DNA of 64,000 nucleotides from Eopsaltria australis (GCA_034509425.1 JAVTVJ010000001.1:11241501-11305500); one strand, 5' to 3'; counted from the stretch's first letter, positions 22,959 through 36,776 are shown. A program made the numbers and translations. Notes: generated by a model not told the origin, from the letters alone.

Positions 22959-25599
22959 AAGTGGTTTCATTGATAGAGGCTTTGGATGAGCTACACACTA
23001 CAAATAAGTACTTCATTCAGGCCATTTCAATGACACATGCTGGAGGTAGGAAGAGCCATGACAATTATGTTTTGCCATGGCGTTTTGGGAAACTGGGGAT
23101 CAGGAATTTTTCCAGAGTGGGAAGCTTGTTTTGCTCCCTGAAGACCTTGTTTTGATTTCAAGCACTGCCGACTGTGCACTGTTGCCACATTTTTCAGATA
23201 CCTTTTTTATTGCTCCCTTGATTGTAGGGCGCAGGGAGATTTCTGCAGTAGGCAAAGACTCTTCTGAGGCACATGCTATAACAGTGGAAGAAATCTACTC
23301 CAGAGCTTCCATAAATACAGTTAGCTCACTGTATCTAAGTGCCTCAACATGAGGAACATTTTTCTCTCATGCCCTGTTGAGACTGGAGATACAGGGAAAA
23401 GAGAAGCAGGGTGGTTCAGGCACCCAGTGTCTGAGTTCCTGGGCGCCAGTGTCAGCCCTGGGTGCTGACAGTTGCCTCCAGAGCCCCGAGGTGCAGAGTG
23501 CTTCCTCTCTGATGCTCCTGTGTAGCTACTATCACTTGTGAGATGTTGCAATGGCTCACCTAGGAGGGTAAAGCTGGGTCTGATATGTGTAAGCCAAAGT
23601 AGGCAAAACTCTGACCTGCCTGGTTTAGGGTAATAGCAACTGAGGAGAGTAAAAGCACTTGGATGGCTTAACAACAGTGGCAGAAAACGAATTCACAGTG
23701 AAGTGTACCCTGATCCTTCATCTGGAGCCACATTCCTAGTCTGTCAGAGTAGGAAATGTTTGAAGTGACAGGAATCCATGAATCAGGGAGCCATTTTCCA
23801 TTGCTGCCCTGGTGTGGCTTTTTGGCTTTTTTTTCTATTTTCCACATACAATACAATAGATGTCATCATTAAATTATTTAGGGACTTTTAATGATCCCAA
23901 ATTAGCACTCCTAAACTCTCTACTTTCTTCAGGTTTGTGAGTAAAACAAAAGATAAACCAAAGAAGAATGCATTTTTGAGTTTCCTTGAGTCAGCAGGAA
24001 CTTTGCCAGCACTTGATTTTTTAAAATCTGGTTTCCTCAGCTGGAGTAGTCATGCAAAATTAGCAACCTCAAGAAGGAAAGTGTAAGCATGTGTTACTCC
24101 TATTATACCCAAAAGTGGGTTACATTTCCCATCAGTTCCCTCAAGCAAAACCCGTACACCTGGGAAGCACTGTAATTTTTCTTTCTGTCTCCCTTTGATG
24201 AGACTTTAGAGACAAGTGAGCAGCAGTGTTTGCTGCAAATTTTCTCTTGGGTGTTGTCATGGCTCTTACCTAGGGCTGTCAGCCCAGCCACCACATCTTT
24301 CTGCAGAGGGGAAGGAGAGCATTACTCTTTCCTTTCCTCTCCATGTGGTAAGAAGACACAGGGAACCACAGAGCTGCATCATCCTGGACTGCTATGACCA
24401 GTTTTATCAGGGAGCTTTTCCTACTAGAAGGCAAAAGTGCTGTGACTGCTCATCTGCCTGTACCCTGGGCTGTGTGTGGGAAATGGGGTGGGCAGAACTG
24501 CTCCTGCCCAGCACAGCACTGTGTGTGGTTCCCCCTGCAGAAAATAATTACTCTTTTTGTGGATATTCCACATATTAAACATACAGAATGAAGAAAACTG
24601 AGAGTCATCAAAGCACAATTTCCAAACTGACTTGGCTCTAGGGGAGCATGGAGTACAAGCAGAACTGAGAGCATCTGCCAGTGGCAACCACCTCAAACTG
24701 CTGCGTGGCCCCAGGTCCCACCTGCTGCATTGTCTGCAATGAAATTGATTATTTCATGGAATGAAGGGAAAAGTGAGTCTTCAGGTGATGGACTTCAAAT
24801 ATACAAACTAGGCTGCTGCAAAGAGAAAAGAAATATTTTGTCTCCATTGGCAGATAGAAGGTACAAGATCCACCAGAGAAAACTGGAGAATTGCCATCAC
24901 CTGTGCTCTTAAAAGGAGGTTAAACACTTCAAGAGAAGTCAAGACATACAGAAAAAAGGATTTGGTGTCCCTCTGACATCCTTCCCAAGAGAATACCTCT
25001 ATGGCTCTCCAGATGTGCCATTATCTGCATCTGCTGGTGGACAGTGCAGTCACAGGGGAGAAAAGTTTCATTCCTCAAACAAGTGATTCATTAAAAATCA
25101 GCAGCCTACTCCAGGAACAAGCCACTATCAATGTTTTGACTCAAACTCAGTCATGAAGCCAAGAGGAGTTAAAAAAGGAGCAACTGTGGCACAACAATGA
25201 AACTCTTTCAATCATGAAACTCCACCAATAAATACTGGTGAGCGCTGGAACAAATCTTTATATTTCTAGAAATCATTCTAGTTGTGGAAAATATAAACTG
25301 TGTCTTCCCTGCAGGCACAGTCAAAACTAATCAAAATACTCCTCATAGCACAAAGGAAATACCTCTGGGCTGCGATAAGGACTATGAATGTGGCTCTTTT
25401 ACGTCTCCACCAGCTAATAACAATAAGATGGGCTGGTGGCACTGTTTTCAGCACGGAGATTAATAGTCAGGGAGAAACCGAGAAGGAGAAAGTACACTTT
25501 CAGTTTTCTTTCCGATGGCTAATTAAAAAGCCCATATCTGAAGGGAAATGCTGTGGAAATGAGAGCTATTTGGATGTGCCTTCCCCCATCTACTATCAC

Positions 25600-26000
25600 T
25601 CTGCTTTGTGAGGAATGCTTTATTAATGCTAATCTCATCTCTGTGCTTTGACAGAAGTTACGGTTTCCTTCCTTTGCAGCCGCTAAGGCTCAGTTCTATT
25701 ACAGGGTTTGTTTAATGGGAGCTTTATTATTTTACTAAATTACCTCATCTTCTGGGAACAAACTTAACCTTGAACTACGAAGCCAAATGTCTTTTTAATG
25801 ATGCAAGTCTGTTTGGAAATTGTGCTTTGATGACCCTCAATTTTCTTCATTCTGCATGTTTAATATGTGGAATATAGACAAAAAAGTAATTCTTTTCTGC
25901 AGGCCTTCCTGATCCACCATTACAAATCAATTTGCTGTAATTATTAAGGTTAAGACTAGTGGGAACAAACATTCTTAATGGTATTCAGGCACTGGAGAGA
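25600..26000. promoter_or_regulatory. Candidate distal enhancer rich in homeodomain words
   Basis: This stretch is dense in TAAT words, including TATTAATGCTAATC near 25621, TTTAATGATG, and TAATTATTAA at 25938-25947, mixed with CTTTGA and AACAAAC words, and has no repeats or ORFs of note. That texture resembles deeply conserved developmental enhancers. Conservation was not tested. Confidence 0.3.
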
Positions 26001-28477
26001 AACCCCTCGCATCACTAGGGAACTCATCTTCAGTAAATTGGAAAATCATACAGGATTGATGCTAAAATATTCCATATTGAAATGTTTAAATTCTAAGATA
26101 ATATAAATATCACTCCTACACAGCCTCCTTGTGCTCCTTTGAGACTCAAAGAGAAACTCTGAGGAACAATGAGAAGGTACCATTAACCCACATGAGACAG
26201 TGATTTGATTCAGAGTTTGTAGTCAGGCCGAATGAATGTGATTTTCTAGTACAATCTATGGGATGGTAGATCTCTTGGATCCCAAGGAAACAAGGCTTTT
26301 ACAGGGCAATTGTCTGAACACAGAGGGTGAAGCAGGGCACTGGCCTATTTTGTTAACATCTGATGTACAGGAGAAGAATTACTGTCTTAGTTCCTGGTTG
26401 ATTCCCTCCCAAATGCCTGTAAGTTGCTGCAAACCCACACAAAAGACTTCTTGACTCTAGAAAAATGTGTGTCTGTGTTTAGGGTGTGTGCAGTTTGGGT
26501 ACTTCTGAGGCTGTATTGCCCAGAGGTCACCTCTGGGCAAAGCTGGGGGCAGTGTTTTTAGTTTGTGTCAGACTTGAGTGGGAAGAAATACATGAAAATC
26601 AAACAGAAATATGTTGTTTGTTAATGGGGTAGATACACTGTGATGACCTGTCTATTTAGCAGTATTGTTAAAACTTGTGAACTTCTTTCCACGTCTCCAT
26701 TCAGAAAAGTCCTGAATCATCCTGCAGCAGGAGCAGAGGTCTGGGCACTGCCTCCCCTTCCTCAGTGAGCTGTAGGACCCACACAGCCAGGCACAGTCCC
26801 TCCTATGCTTCCTGGAGACACTGAGTTGCTCCAGACCTGCTGCGTGTGTGCACACACATGTCCCCTGCCTGTCACCTGCAAGAAAAGGTGTAGGTTAGGG
26901 AATCAGCATTGGAAATGTTGGTCCTTTGGGGAAGTGGCAACTTCTTCCTAGCAGCTCTGTGTCCAAGAAAAAGGAGCCCTGAAAAAAATGGCAAATGGGG
27001 GTAGGTTGCAACACCAAAATAGCTCATCTGGGGTGCCAATAGGTTCCCAGGGAAAAAAAAAAGCTTCCAGGACGAGGGGACAGCATGGATAAATTGTTCT
27101 GAGGGCTCCAGACAGCCCTTACCTGCATCTGGTGTCCAGTTTTTTCCCACATTTCCAAGGATGTAAAAGCAGGGTTGTTGTGAGCACGCCCCTTTAAGCA
27201 CAATTTTCATTCTGCCTTTCTTACCCTATGAAACCGTCCTGGCACATCATGTGAAAACAAATTCTCTAATGACAGACACAGATTTAGCACTAGATATTTC
27301 AGTTGCTGCTAGACACCCAAAATCAGCTATGGATCACCCAGAAGAAAAACCGACAATTTTGATACCTGTTTTCCTAATCCTCGGAAGTTGCAAAACTATT
27401 TTCTGAGCTCAAATGCAGGGAACTGACTCTTTCCCTGGATGCTCTCATCAGACAATCCTCTCTTCTACCATAATGCATCCCAGTCATTCCAGATCAAACA
27501 CTTTACCCTTTTCCTTGGTGCCATGCCAATAAAATCACCTCTCATTCTCTTACTGTAGTTTTTTTATACAGAGACTTCTGCACTTGCCCCAGGGAATGGT
27601 AGCTAGCTGACCTGAAAAGACCACATACAACCAAGTGCCTCCCCACCCAGAATCCTTTTATTCCCTCCAGCTCCCCCATTCCTGTAATAGTCCTGGGTTC
27701 CCACATTGTTATGAGTCTCTGAAAACTCCTGCCCTACAAAGCAGGATGGCCAACTTTCCCCGAGGCAAGCTTTCATATGTGTCAAAAACTCTTCCAGATG
27801 AGAGCTGTGGGACAACACAATGCCGTGGGCATCAGAATGCTGAGGGAGGAGTCCTGGCAAAAGCTCATTGTTTGGGGATAACAGGCATTCCCCACCACTT
27901 TCCTTTGAGATGGGGATGATTTGGATGTGGACTGGTTACAGTGTCGTTTAGCCATGTTAGACCAAATCTACTCAGCCAGTTCCTTCCCCCAGCACCTGGG
28001 ACTGCCCAGGATCCCTGTGCCAAGCACAGCTCCAGTGCCTCTCTGAGCTGAGCACAGAAGGAGCATCTGCCTTGCACAAGGGCTCCCTTTGGGCTTTGAC
28101 AACTGCAGCTTGACCACCTCTGCTTTATTCCATCTCTGGCTGTAGTGTGAAGACAAAATGCCCACAAAAAGCCACTGAAAGTGAAAAGTATGTACTTCCT
28201 GCAGATATTTTACATGCTTAAAAAATATACTTTCATATTTACCTCCCCCTGTCCCTCTGATTAAATGTGAGTTCTACTGTTACAATTTTATGTCACTGCT
28301 TGGAAATTCAGTTGACAGACAAGGTCCTGCTGTGCTACTAAACATAAACATTTCACCTTCTTGTTGTGTTAAGCCTTGGCTGTACTTTTTTTCACCAATA
28401 TTTTTTTTTCCCAAATGGGAATGCAAGCAGCTGAAGCCCAGAGAGAAAACATGAAAATAGATTTCTAGGAAAGTAAC

Positions 28478-28550
28478 CGAAAGGGCTTTACCAGCACGAC
28501 AAGTTGCTTATCGAGAACTATTTTCGGAACGTGAGGAAATGAAACTTCGA
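28478..28550. promoter_or_regulatory. CpG-retaining patch in the desert, possible enhancer
   Basis: Six CpGs fall in about 73 bases, against roughly one per few hundred in the flanks. The patch also has a TTATC GATA word at 28508-28512 and TTTTCGGAACGTGAGG. Retained CpG in CpG-poor DNA can mark constraint or an unmethylated regulatory element. This is suggestive only. Confidence 0.3.
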
Positions 28551-30419
28551 TGAGCAAGTTCCAAGAGGGAAGATTTACTGAGGAGCTGAGGGTTCAAAGC
28601 AGGTTGACAGCACGGCTATCAGGAAACCTTCTCTGCACCTGTTTCTCCACCAGCTGCCTAACCGTACTCCCCCTCCTTTCTGCTGGCAGCTGAACAGCCG
28701 AGATCTGCATCCTCTTTTGTACTAATCTGCTCCACCGTCTGTCTGGAAATGTTTGCCAGTCAAGTCATCCCCTCCTCCTCCTCCTGAGCACAGACATAAG
28801 ACGTAGTTTCTGATTTTAATGCCCAGCTGTGCTCCAGAGACCTCATATAAATCCCAGTCACACTCTTGGAGAACAGGATCATAGTATGCCTCAGTTTCCC
28901 ATCTGTATGAGGGAAATACATTACAGCTTGCTTTCCTTTGTATTGTCAGTAGTGAGGCACCAGACTCCTCAGGCTGGGAGCTCCTTCCTCTAATACCAAG
29001 TGAGCCACCTCAGCCTCAGCTTGCAGGAGCTGTCCTGATCTGATGGTGCTCAAAGCATGTCTATTATACTGTGAGTCAGAGCCCTTTCAAGGATGAAGTA
29101 CGGTCTTGCCCTGTGCCACTGCTTTGCCCATGGGCTCTTTGAGAGGTCTTCTCCAAGCTGCATGGCTAAACTGTGGATTTCACAAGCAGGAGTCTTGCCT
29201 TCCTCCTGCCCGCTCCTCCCCTGGAGAAGTGCCCAAAACTCTCACTTGCTGTGCCATATCCCAAGATCCCAGGACATTGCACTGCTGCTCCTGTGCTGTC
29301 ATAAGACAGCGGGAATGGATGGCCTTGCTGAAGTCAGGAGAGCATCATACAATGTCTTGCTTTCACACTAAGAATTATTTTGGAGGCAGTTTAGGAAGAT
29401 CAAGCAAGATGTCTCACCACACAGGCAGAAGAGAGGCTGATCTTGGGGCATGGTGCATGGGAACTGCCTCAAGCCAGGGTGGTGAAGAGTCACGGGCAGT
29501 TTGCAGAGGAAAGAAGACCAACCCAGAGGACCTGAGGGTTTGCCCACTCCTCAGCCCCAAGGCAGGGACACCAGCACATCCCTGCTTTGGGTAGTGAGGA
29601 CCTTGTGCAGAGCTTCCTTTGCAGCATGGGCTCACTGTTTTGATGCTATGTGTTGCAGCAGGCAGAGAGGGCAGATTTGGCTCCTGTCTAAGCATGGCCC
29701 AGGGAGTCTAGGAAAAGACTTCTCTCAGCAAAGTGCTGTCCTGCCTGAACTTGAATTATATCCCATAATGATGGATTTCAAATAAAGGATGGCCCAAAAC
29801 CGAGGAGCCTGTATCAAATTCCCAAGCTTTTCCTTCTCCCTAACAATGAGAAAATAGTTTTTAATGAACCTTATATATCAAGCTCATGACCTCCCTAAAG
29901 AACATTATTCTAATTTTAACATCAATGGCCAAAATGTTATTTTCAGTGTGTGAGCAGCATTGGAGACAAAGCTCCTTCTTCACATTAGGCTCCACTTCAT
30001 TTCTTCAGCTCTTTTCCACCCATGTCCTCTCTCTGGTAGACCTTATCCTGGTTGTTGGCTACTCTAGGGATGGCACAGGTGGAAAGAGTAGCTGACCGCA
30101 GATGAGAGGCAAGACAAGGGATTTGCACTTGGAAACTTTGGTCAGACATGTATTTTCTGGTGTAGAATGACACTACTGTTTTCAGTAAACTGATGGGAAT
30201 GCTGCTGCTGTTACTTTTATTGTTGTTATCTCAGGAGCACCGGAGGATTCATCCCAAGTCCCAGCTTTTGAACTGGGGAGAGACATACACAGAGTGTGCT
30301 GAAAGGATTTCTAGTGTGAGTTATATGCATAGTGCACAGAAATTTAGAACACTTACATGTATGTAGATATTTAAGCACACACATTTTTTGCATTCGTGTG
30401 TATCTTACATAAAAGAATG

Positions 30420-30472
30420 GTGCATATATATAAACAGATATATATATATATCTATACACACACATCTGTAGA
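30420..30472 (+). repeat. (TA)n/(CA)n microsatellite
   Basis: Imperfect TATATA repeats pass into ACACACAC. It is a compound dinucleotide microsatellite without coding potential. Confidence 0.8.
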
Positions 30473-31074
30473 TGTCTCCTACCACTGTACAGCCCTCTGG
30501 GAAGCAGTACTGTGCTCTCAGTGCCTGGCCTCTGTGAGCAGGTTTTCAGTGTCCCCTTTGCATTTACAATCAGAAGGACTCCCTGAACTTTGGGGATCTC
30601 ATGCCCAGTCTCCCCATATTTGATTGCACAATCAAAAGATGTCTATGGCTGATCTCTGCTTGGGGCATCCTTTTTGCCTGGACAGGGACCTCAGCCTGGG
30701 CTACAGCCTGTTCCAGGCACCACAGTGATGTCTTTGACTGCAATGATATCTTCAAGGCATCATGCAGCAGGCTTGCAAGACTGTTTTAAGCCTAAGAGGC
30801 AGACAGTTCAGAGTGGATGTTATTCCATCCTCTGCAGAAAATTCCTGGGACAGTAACACCAACACCTGAAGCTTTCGCCCAGCAAGCTTTGACCTCTTTT
30901 GAAAAGGCTGCCTTTTCCCTCTTTCCTTCCACCTCTCTCAGTAAAAGGGCCGAGCCCACACCAGTCCTGTGGCACCAGGGCACAGCATCACTGCTCTGCA
31001 GCCGCCCTGTGACTGCCTGACGGGGTCGGTGGCGTTCGGGGCCGAGAGGAAACCCAGCACCTTTGCACATTGGA

Positions 31075-31350
31075 GCCGTTTACAATGACTTTTGTTGCTG
31101 ATGGCGCATGTTTGGTTGTACTTGTTAAATCTTGTTAAACAGGAAACAGGTTTTGAGGCGAGAGGGTCCCGGAGAGTTCAAGCTCCCGCTTTCAAATGTT
31201 CCTACAAGATGCACAATTGGCACCGACTTACAGGAAATATTTAATTGGAGTCGGAAGGCGCTGGCTCCACTGACCTTGTATTGCATTCCTCTGGGTGCTC
31301 CTTTCACAATGATTTTCACCTATAGCTTGAATCAGTGATTTATTTATACC
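31075..31350. promoter_or_regulatory. Candidate distal enhancer with forkhead-like words
   Basis: GTTTACA (31078-31084), TGTTTGG, and a tandem 10-mer pair CTTGTTAAAT/CTTGTTAAAC (31121-31140) give several forkhead-type TGTT/GTTTAC cores in about 60 bases, followed by CpG-containing sequence and TTTAATTGG. Forkhead and GATA factors act together in endoderm. The assignment is inferred from motifs, and these motifs are short. Confidence 0.3.
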
Positions 31351-34300
31351 AGCCAATGGTGAGCCCAACAGCACTGAGGAGCCGAGCAGACCATGGATAT
31401 GCAGCGAGCTGGAGGGAGGAGCAAGCAGCAAGGAACAGTCTTACAGAGGAGAAGGGGCTGCTGCAAACCCAAGAGTGACATATTTATGAGTCCAGTATCG
31501 GTTGCTTGCACTGATAAGCCATGGTCATTAAAGGAAGGAAAAGTCACCTTTGTGTATATAAAATATACAAGATTCATAGTCTGAAAAGACTTGACAGGAA
31601 AACATTAGGTAAATAAAGGATATCCCATAAAGCATAATGTGAAAATTAAATTACCTCATAAGGGAGGAAGGCTGACCGTCCCAGCAGTGAAAGTGAGGAA
31701 AAATGAAATTCCTCTTTTTCATCTCAAAGCTGATTTGGCTGTAGGGTTTTGGGTGGATCTAGACACATTGTTACTGACGTCTATAAAAAAAGCATTGAAG
31801 TCCATTATGTCAGACTGGAAATGCTGCAGCTTCCCATAGATTTTCACTTCATGCTCGCAAGGTGGTGAGAAGCATCTTAAGCATTGCTGTTCTAGGTGGC
31901 CAAATAACAGAAGTACTATCTCAGGAGCGAGCTGGACTTTCAATGTTATTTTTAGTTTTCATTAGATTTTATTTTCATCTGATTTTGGGAGTTGTCTTAA
32001 ATCACTTCGAAAAGTTTTCTGCTCTCCTCCCCAGACATTTCTTTTCTGGTGAGTGAAACTTATCCAGGATCCACTTAGGTTTGTTTTAACTGGTCAGTAA
32101 GCCTCCAAAGCTGAGGAAATGTTGAAACATCAGGGAGAGGCAAAAGGAGGGAAATCAAAAGGGCCCACTTATTACACTACTCAGCAAAAAAGATAATCGG
32201 AAAAAAAAAGGAGAAAGAGGAAAAGAAAGATAATCCAGTATTTAAGAAGTCCATAATTTTTAAAAGCAAATTATTAAAAATTTATTTCTATTTTTACAGA
32301 ATGAATGGTTTCACAAATAGGAGGTCTGCTGGTGGCTGTCCCCATGGAAGGCATGCAGAGCCCTTGTCTTGCATACAGATGGCCAACAGGTGAGCAACGT
32401 ATGGCTCTGCAGTCTCAGCAGCAAATCCCTGCAGGTACAGTCCTCAGCCCCTCTGAAGATCATGATTGAAAGCCTCGCTGGTTCCCAGGGCCTTGTCACA
32501 GTGTTTTTGTTGGGAAGGAGCTGACTGGATCTGAACAAAGCCAATCTCCTTTTTTGTTTCAAACCGTTGTCCTGAAGACACAATTCCCACAGTGGTTAGG
32601 AAGGCCCAAATCCACCTTGTAACCACCTTTAAAATCAGATTTATTTTTTTTTTTTTTGTCCCAGCAGAATTCACAGATCAACATCTGTTAATAAATGCAA
32701 CTGTCTACTTTAGTCGTCTCTCTTCATGGAAAAAGCCTGGGGGAAGTCACTTCCCCGATGTGCTGCGGGATTTTGGAGGGACAGCTTTAGCAAATAGCAC
32801 CAGTTCCTCGGGTCTCTGATCCCAGGGACATGTGCCACGGTTGCTGAAAAACGCATTCAACTTCTCTGGTGCATCAGCCAAGCACAAATCTCTCTGGTGA
32901 TGAGTCAGAGGCCCAGGAAGTGAGAGCATAGCCTGCCTTTTGCACTGGAGGCTGCATCAACACCTCTTCTCACCAATGCTTCTGTTCCAGATCTTTCCAG
33001 ATCTGGGTCACAGTTGCTGTCACACCTCATTCTGACTCTGAAGTTCTTTGCTTCCCAGGAGCTCACAGTATCCTCTCCAGAGCACCTCCAGCCCTTCAGG
33101 ACTCTGCATCAGGAAAATGTACTGAGTATTAATATGGGTGATCATTAAGTAGCTGAAGAAAAGAAAAAGAACAAGAAACCCAGGCTGGGCAAACTGAATT
33201 CAATCAATAAGGGTGAAACTTAATTATGTTTGCAGACTAGTAGTCTAATGGCAGCACTTTTGCACATCAATATCACTATTAAAGAATCACCATAAAGACA
33301 TCTCCTCCCATTTTTGGGTTGTCCACATTATAGACCCATGGTGTTAAACTTTTAAGTTTCTTTTCCAAGTCAAAACAAACACAGGACTTTCTTGGCAATG
33401 CACACTGCTTCAGTGACCTCCGTTGGTCTGGCTTTTACCAGACAGGGCCCTCACTCTTCTGGAGCTGCCTTCTGTTTCCAAGTGCATGGGAGGAGGTCCC
33501 TTATCTTTATCATATATCTTCAAAAGGTGCCTCAGAGCAAGGCAATCAGTACCACAGACAGGTTTGTGCTTAGGAAACTGTGACTAACGAAACAATAAAT
33601 CACTGATTTGCCACCTCTGGAAATGCAGTTTAGTCCAACTCTGTCACCTTTATTCACAGCCTTTGGGGGCATTCCTTTATTTTAAAGGATTTACTTTCAA
33701 AACTCTGTGTGTGATCCCCCCGTTAGACAAACAAAGCGTGATCCAGAAGAGAGAGGAATTTTGCAAGAAGCCTGCCTGATGAGGCAGCTTCATTTCATTT
33801 GATTGGGGATTTTTCTTTTATTCAGTCTTTTGCCCTTTGCTGATGTCTCAGCTCCCTCTCTAATAAATAACTAGTCCACTAGTAAACCCCTGCACATAAC
33901 TCAGAGCAATTTGTTACTGTTGGCAATGTCTGTGCAGCGGGGGCCCAGGAACAGACCAGCATGGAAGCAGGAATACCTCCCACTCTCAGGAGCATGATTT
34001 CTGCCTGATTACAGAAGGGGTCATTGGTAGGACAATGCAGAGAAGGTCACATACAATTCCCTCCACACAAATTGCATGTGCTGCAAGATGCTCACGCAAG
34101 CTGCTTTACCCAGGAGTATCTGGCAGGAGAAATCGGTCCCGTGATATCAACACCACAGATGCAGCAGAACGTTTAAAAAAATTACATATTCATACTACCC
34201 AGAACACAATGAAAATGTGTGGACACTTTATACAGCCCTGGGCCCAGAGGATAGCTTAAAATACAGAAATTCCTCTGGAAGCAATGATACAATGAATACA

Positions 34301-36730
34301 GTAATCCTAAGGTCCTTTCAAAGATTAGATTATAAGCACAGTCTCCAAATACTTGGTGAGGCTGCACCATTAAGAGTCATGAACAATTTTAAAAGGAAAT
34401 GAGAAAGGACTACATGGGGCTTTTTTCCCCCCGTGCCCCTCATCTGCCTGTCTTCCTATGCAAAGAGGACACTTTTTCCTGGCATGGTCATTTTGATGCA
34501 CCCACCACAAGATACTTGGTAGTCAAGACACAGGGAGAGAGGGGGTTCCGGGGTCCTGCCTGTAATGGGAGAGCTTAGCTGTTCTCTGCCTGCAAAAAGA
34601 TTTGAGGGTTAGATAAGGGCATGGAGCACTATGCAGGTGGGGCACCTACTCATTTTCTTCCCAGAAAGGTCATGAGGGTGGAGGGAGGAAAAACAGCAGC
34701 TCCTGGTTTGTGGAAAAAAATCCCTCATCTTCGTACATGCCAGTTCAGTGGGGCCTTTCTGAGCTTTCCTTTGTCTACACAGTTATGAGCACAGTGTGTC
34801 TAATGCACCTTTCCCATTGTAGCCACGTCCCTTGGGAGCCCTTTTAGATGCCTTTAGCCACGGAGGGAGGGAGGGAGGGAGAGAGAGAGGAAGCAGGGGG
34901 AACATTATTTCTGTGCACACTCAGGTCTTTCACTGCCAGTTAGCCTATCTCTGTGGATGTTGGTATTGAGCCTGGAAACCTTGGGAAGAGCATCAAATGG
35001 AAGTTGAAAAATAAGTCAGCAGGGCAACTGGAGGGCAACTGTGGTTTGCTAGGGCTGTAACATCTGGGCTCAGTGGCACCCACCGTGTGCCAGTGCTTTC
35101 CTATTTCAAAGCTGTCTTATTTGTTTCTGTGGGAATTTCGGGGAAGTTTGTTATTTGCTGTTGGGTTTGTGTTTTTGTTTTGCTTTTTAACAAAGCACCT
35201 CTCAAAAGGGTATGCTTTCCAAAAAGGCATTGTTTAAGGTAATAATAGAAGAGGGAAAATGGAGGATGTGGGGGAAGGCAAGAGAGAAGCAAAGCAGACA
35301 GAAAATCTCTGTAGTTGCTCTCAGTAGAAAAACTCTGGGTCTATAGGGTATGATGGGTTAAAATCAAGAGGGCCGCCTGGAAATTTTCAGATAGATTTCA
35401 TGGAAGGCCATTTATTCTGGGGGAAAAAAAACCCTCTTTTTTTTCTTGAAATATTATGTTGTTTCAGAGCATGGGTGAGCCAATCAAGGCAGAATACCAG
35501 GCTCCCAGAGCTCTCATTCCCAAAGCACAAGGATCTGTGGCAAACTGGGTTTTGGCCACACTAATGACCAAAATAAAGGCCATGATGACCATTTTCCTGA
35601 GAGGGGTACAGGAGCCTCAAATAAAAGCCACAGATTGCCCAGAACCTTCACTTACAGCCTCCAGCTCTTGCTCTTTGGCAGAACTGCTTTGCTGATTTCT
35701 GAGGAGGCAGTCAACTGGAAGAGGTAAGTTTTATAACTCAGACTGGGGAAATGAAGGTGATTTGAGTTGCTTGGCTCCAAATGAAACAAAAAGCAGCAAA
35801 TGGAAAATGAGGAGCAAGGAGGAATGCCAGGGCATGCCATGACTCCCCTTTGTGAGCACAACAGCAGATTTCCTGCCCTGCATGCCACCACTTTGGCAAA
35901 TTTCAGGAAGGGCAAGAGCATAAAAGATGACTGTGCTGATGATGGACACTGCCTATGTCAGTCATCTGCAGGGGAGAACAATGCAGAACAAGCCTGCTGT
36001 CTTTGACATCAGGCAGAAAGATAAACTCTAATATCAGAAGGAACAGGCAGAAGATCATGCCTTTCCCCATCCCTTTTAAGATTTGTCTTGATCAGTCTAT
36101 GATTAATGCTAATATGCAGGTACCTCAAATAATGCACAAGGTTCAGATAGCCCTGCTGGTTACCAATTAATTGTATGAAGGCAATAACAGGCTTTACATG
36201 AGAGGCTGGTACTAAACTAAAATTATTAGTTTTACCTGCATAACCTATATTAGTGACATCTTACTGAGCAAAAGGTTGAACACAGCAGCTTGAGGTGAGA
36301 ACAAACTTCCCAAGATGGTGGCATTCACCTCATTCTGGATGCTTCACAAACACCTGGGTACCCAATAGGATCTCACGAAGGAAGGATTTTGTAGGGTATT
36401 TCTCTACCTGTGTAACATTTGTTGTAACACTGAGCCTCTGCATTCATTGCACAAAAATAAAGCAGCTACTCACACATGTAAAAGTCAGACACAGCTATTT
36501 GTCTTGGTGGATCAAGATAAAATTTCTTGTGTCTCCAAAATGGAACTAAATGGAACTAAAAATCACAAGTTCTCGTGTGATTTCCAGTAGTTCCCATCTT
36601 AAAGCAGGCTACGCATCTTTCCTGAACATTTCATGGTGCTACACCTTGCAAGCCAATTCTGGTCAGATCCAGCAATGGCCCCCTTCCTTAAAATGGAAAA
36701 CAGTTTGTGTAAGATATCTATGCACATGTG

Positions 36731-36735
<5 letters not shown>
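31351..36735. other. Gene-poor CpG-poor DNA
   Basis: I see no recognisable gene or transposon. It includes A-rich runs near 32200 and 32641-32657, and a GGGA tandem at about 34861-34890 (GAGGGAGGGAGGGAGGGAGA-type). Short frames are at chance level. Confidence 0.6.
34861..34890 (+). repeat. (GGGA)n/(GA)n simple repeat
   Basis: Four to five GGGA/GGAG units pass into GAGAGAGAG. It is a purine tetranucleotide microsatellite. Confidence 0.8.

Positions 36736-36776
<41 letters not shown>
36736..36776 (+). repeat. Uninterrupted run of 41 A
   Basis: A run of 41 consecutive A bases is followed by GAAAGAAAAAAGAAAG. CR1 retroposons, the main bird LINEs, do not leave poly(A) tails. It is therefore either a simple repeat expansion or the tail of an unusual retroposed copy. 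The 200 bases upstream match no gene I recognise. The exact length may be affected by sequencing error. Confidence 0.85.

Larger units (their letters stand above)
14261..25599. other. Gene-poor CpG-poor DNA
   Basis: No frame here has a recognisable protein family, a plausible multi-exon structure or an RNA gene signature. Short frames of 60-100 codons occur at chance level on both strands. The region holds T-rich tracts (about 16111-16140, 16330-16360, 21277-21298) and a 10-bp-arm hairpin at 22934-22958. I see no transposon that I can name. It is best read as intergenic DNA upstream of GATA6. Confidence 0.6.
26001..31070. other. Gene-poor DNA with simple repeats
   Basis: No gene is recognisable. 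Frames up to 162 codons (29106-29594) are low in family resemblance and carry no domain I know. A TA/CA-rich microsatellite occurs at about 30420-30472. A CpG-containing patch at 28478-28550 is listed separately. Confidence 0.6.
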
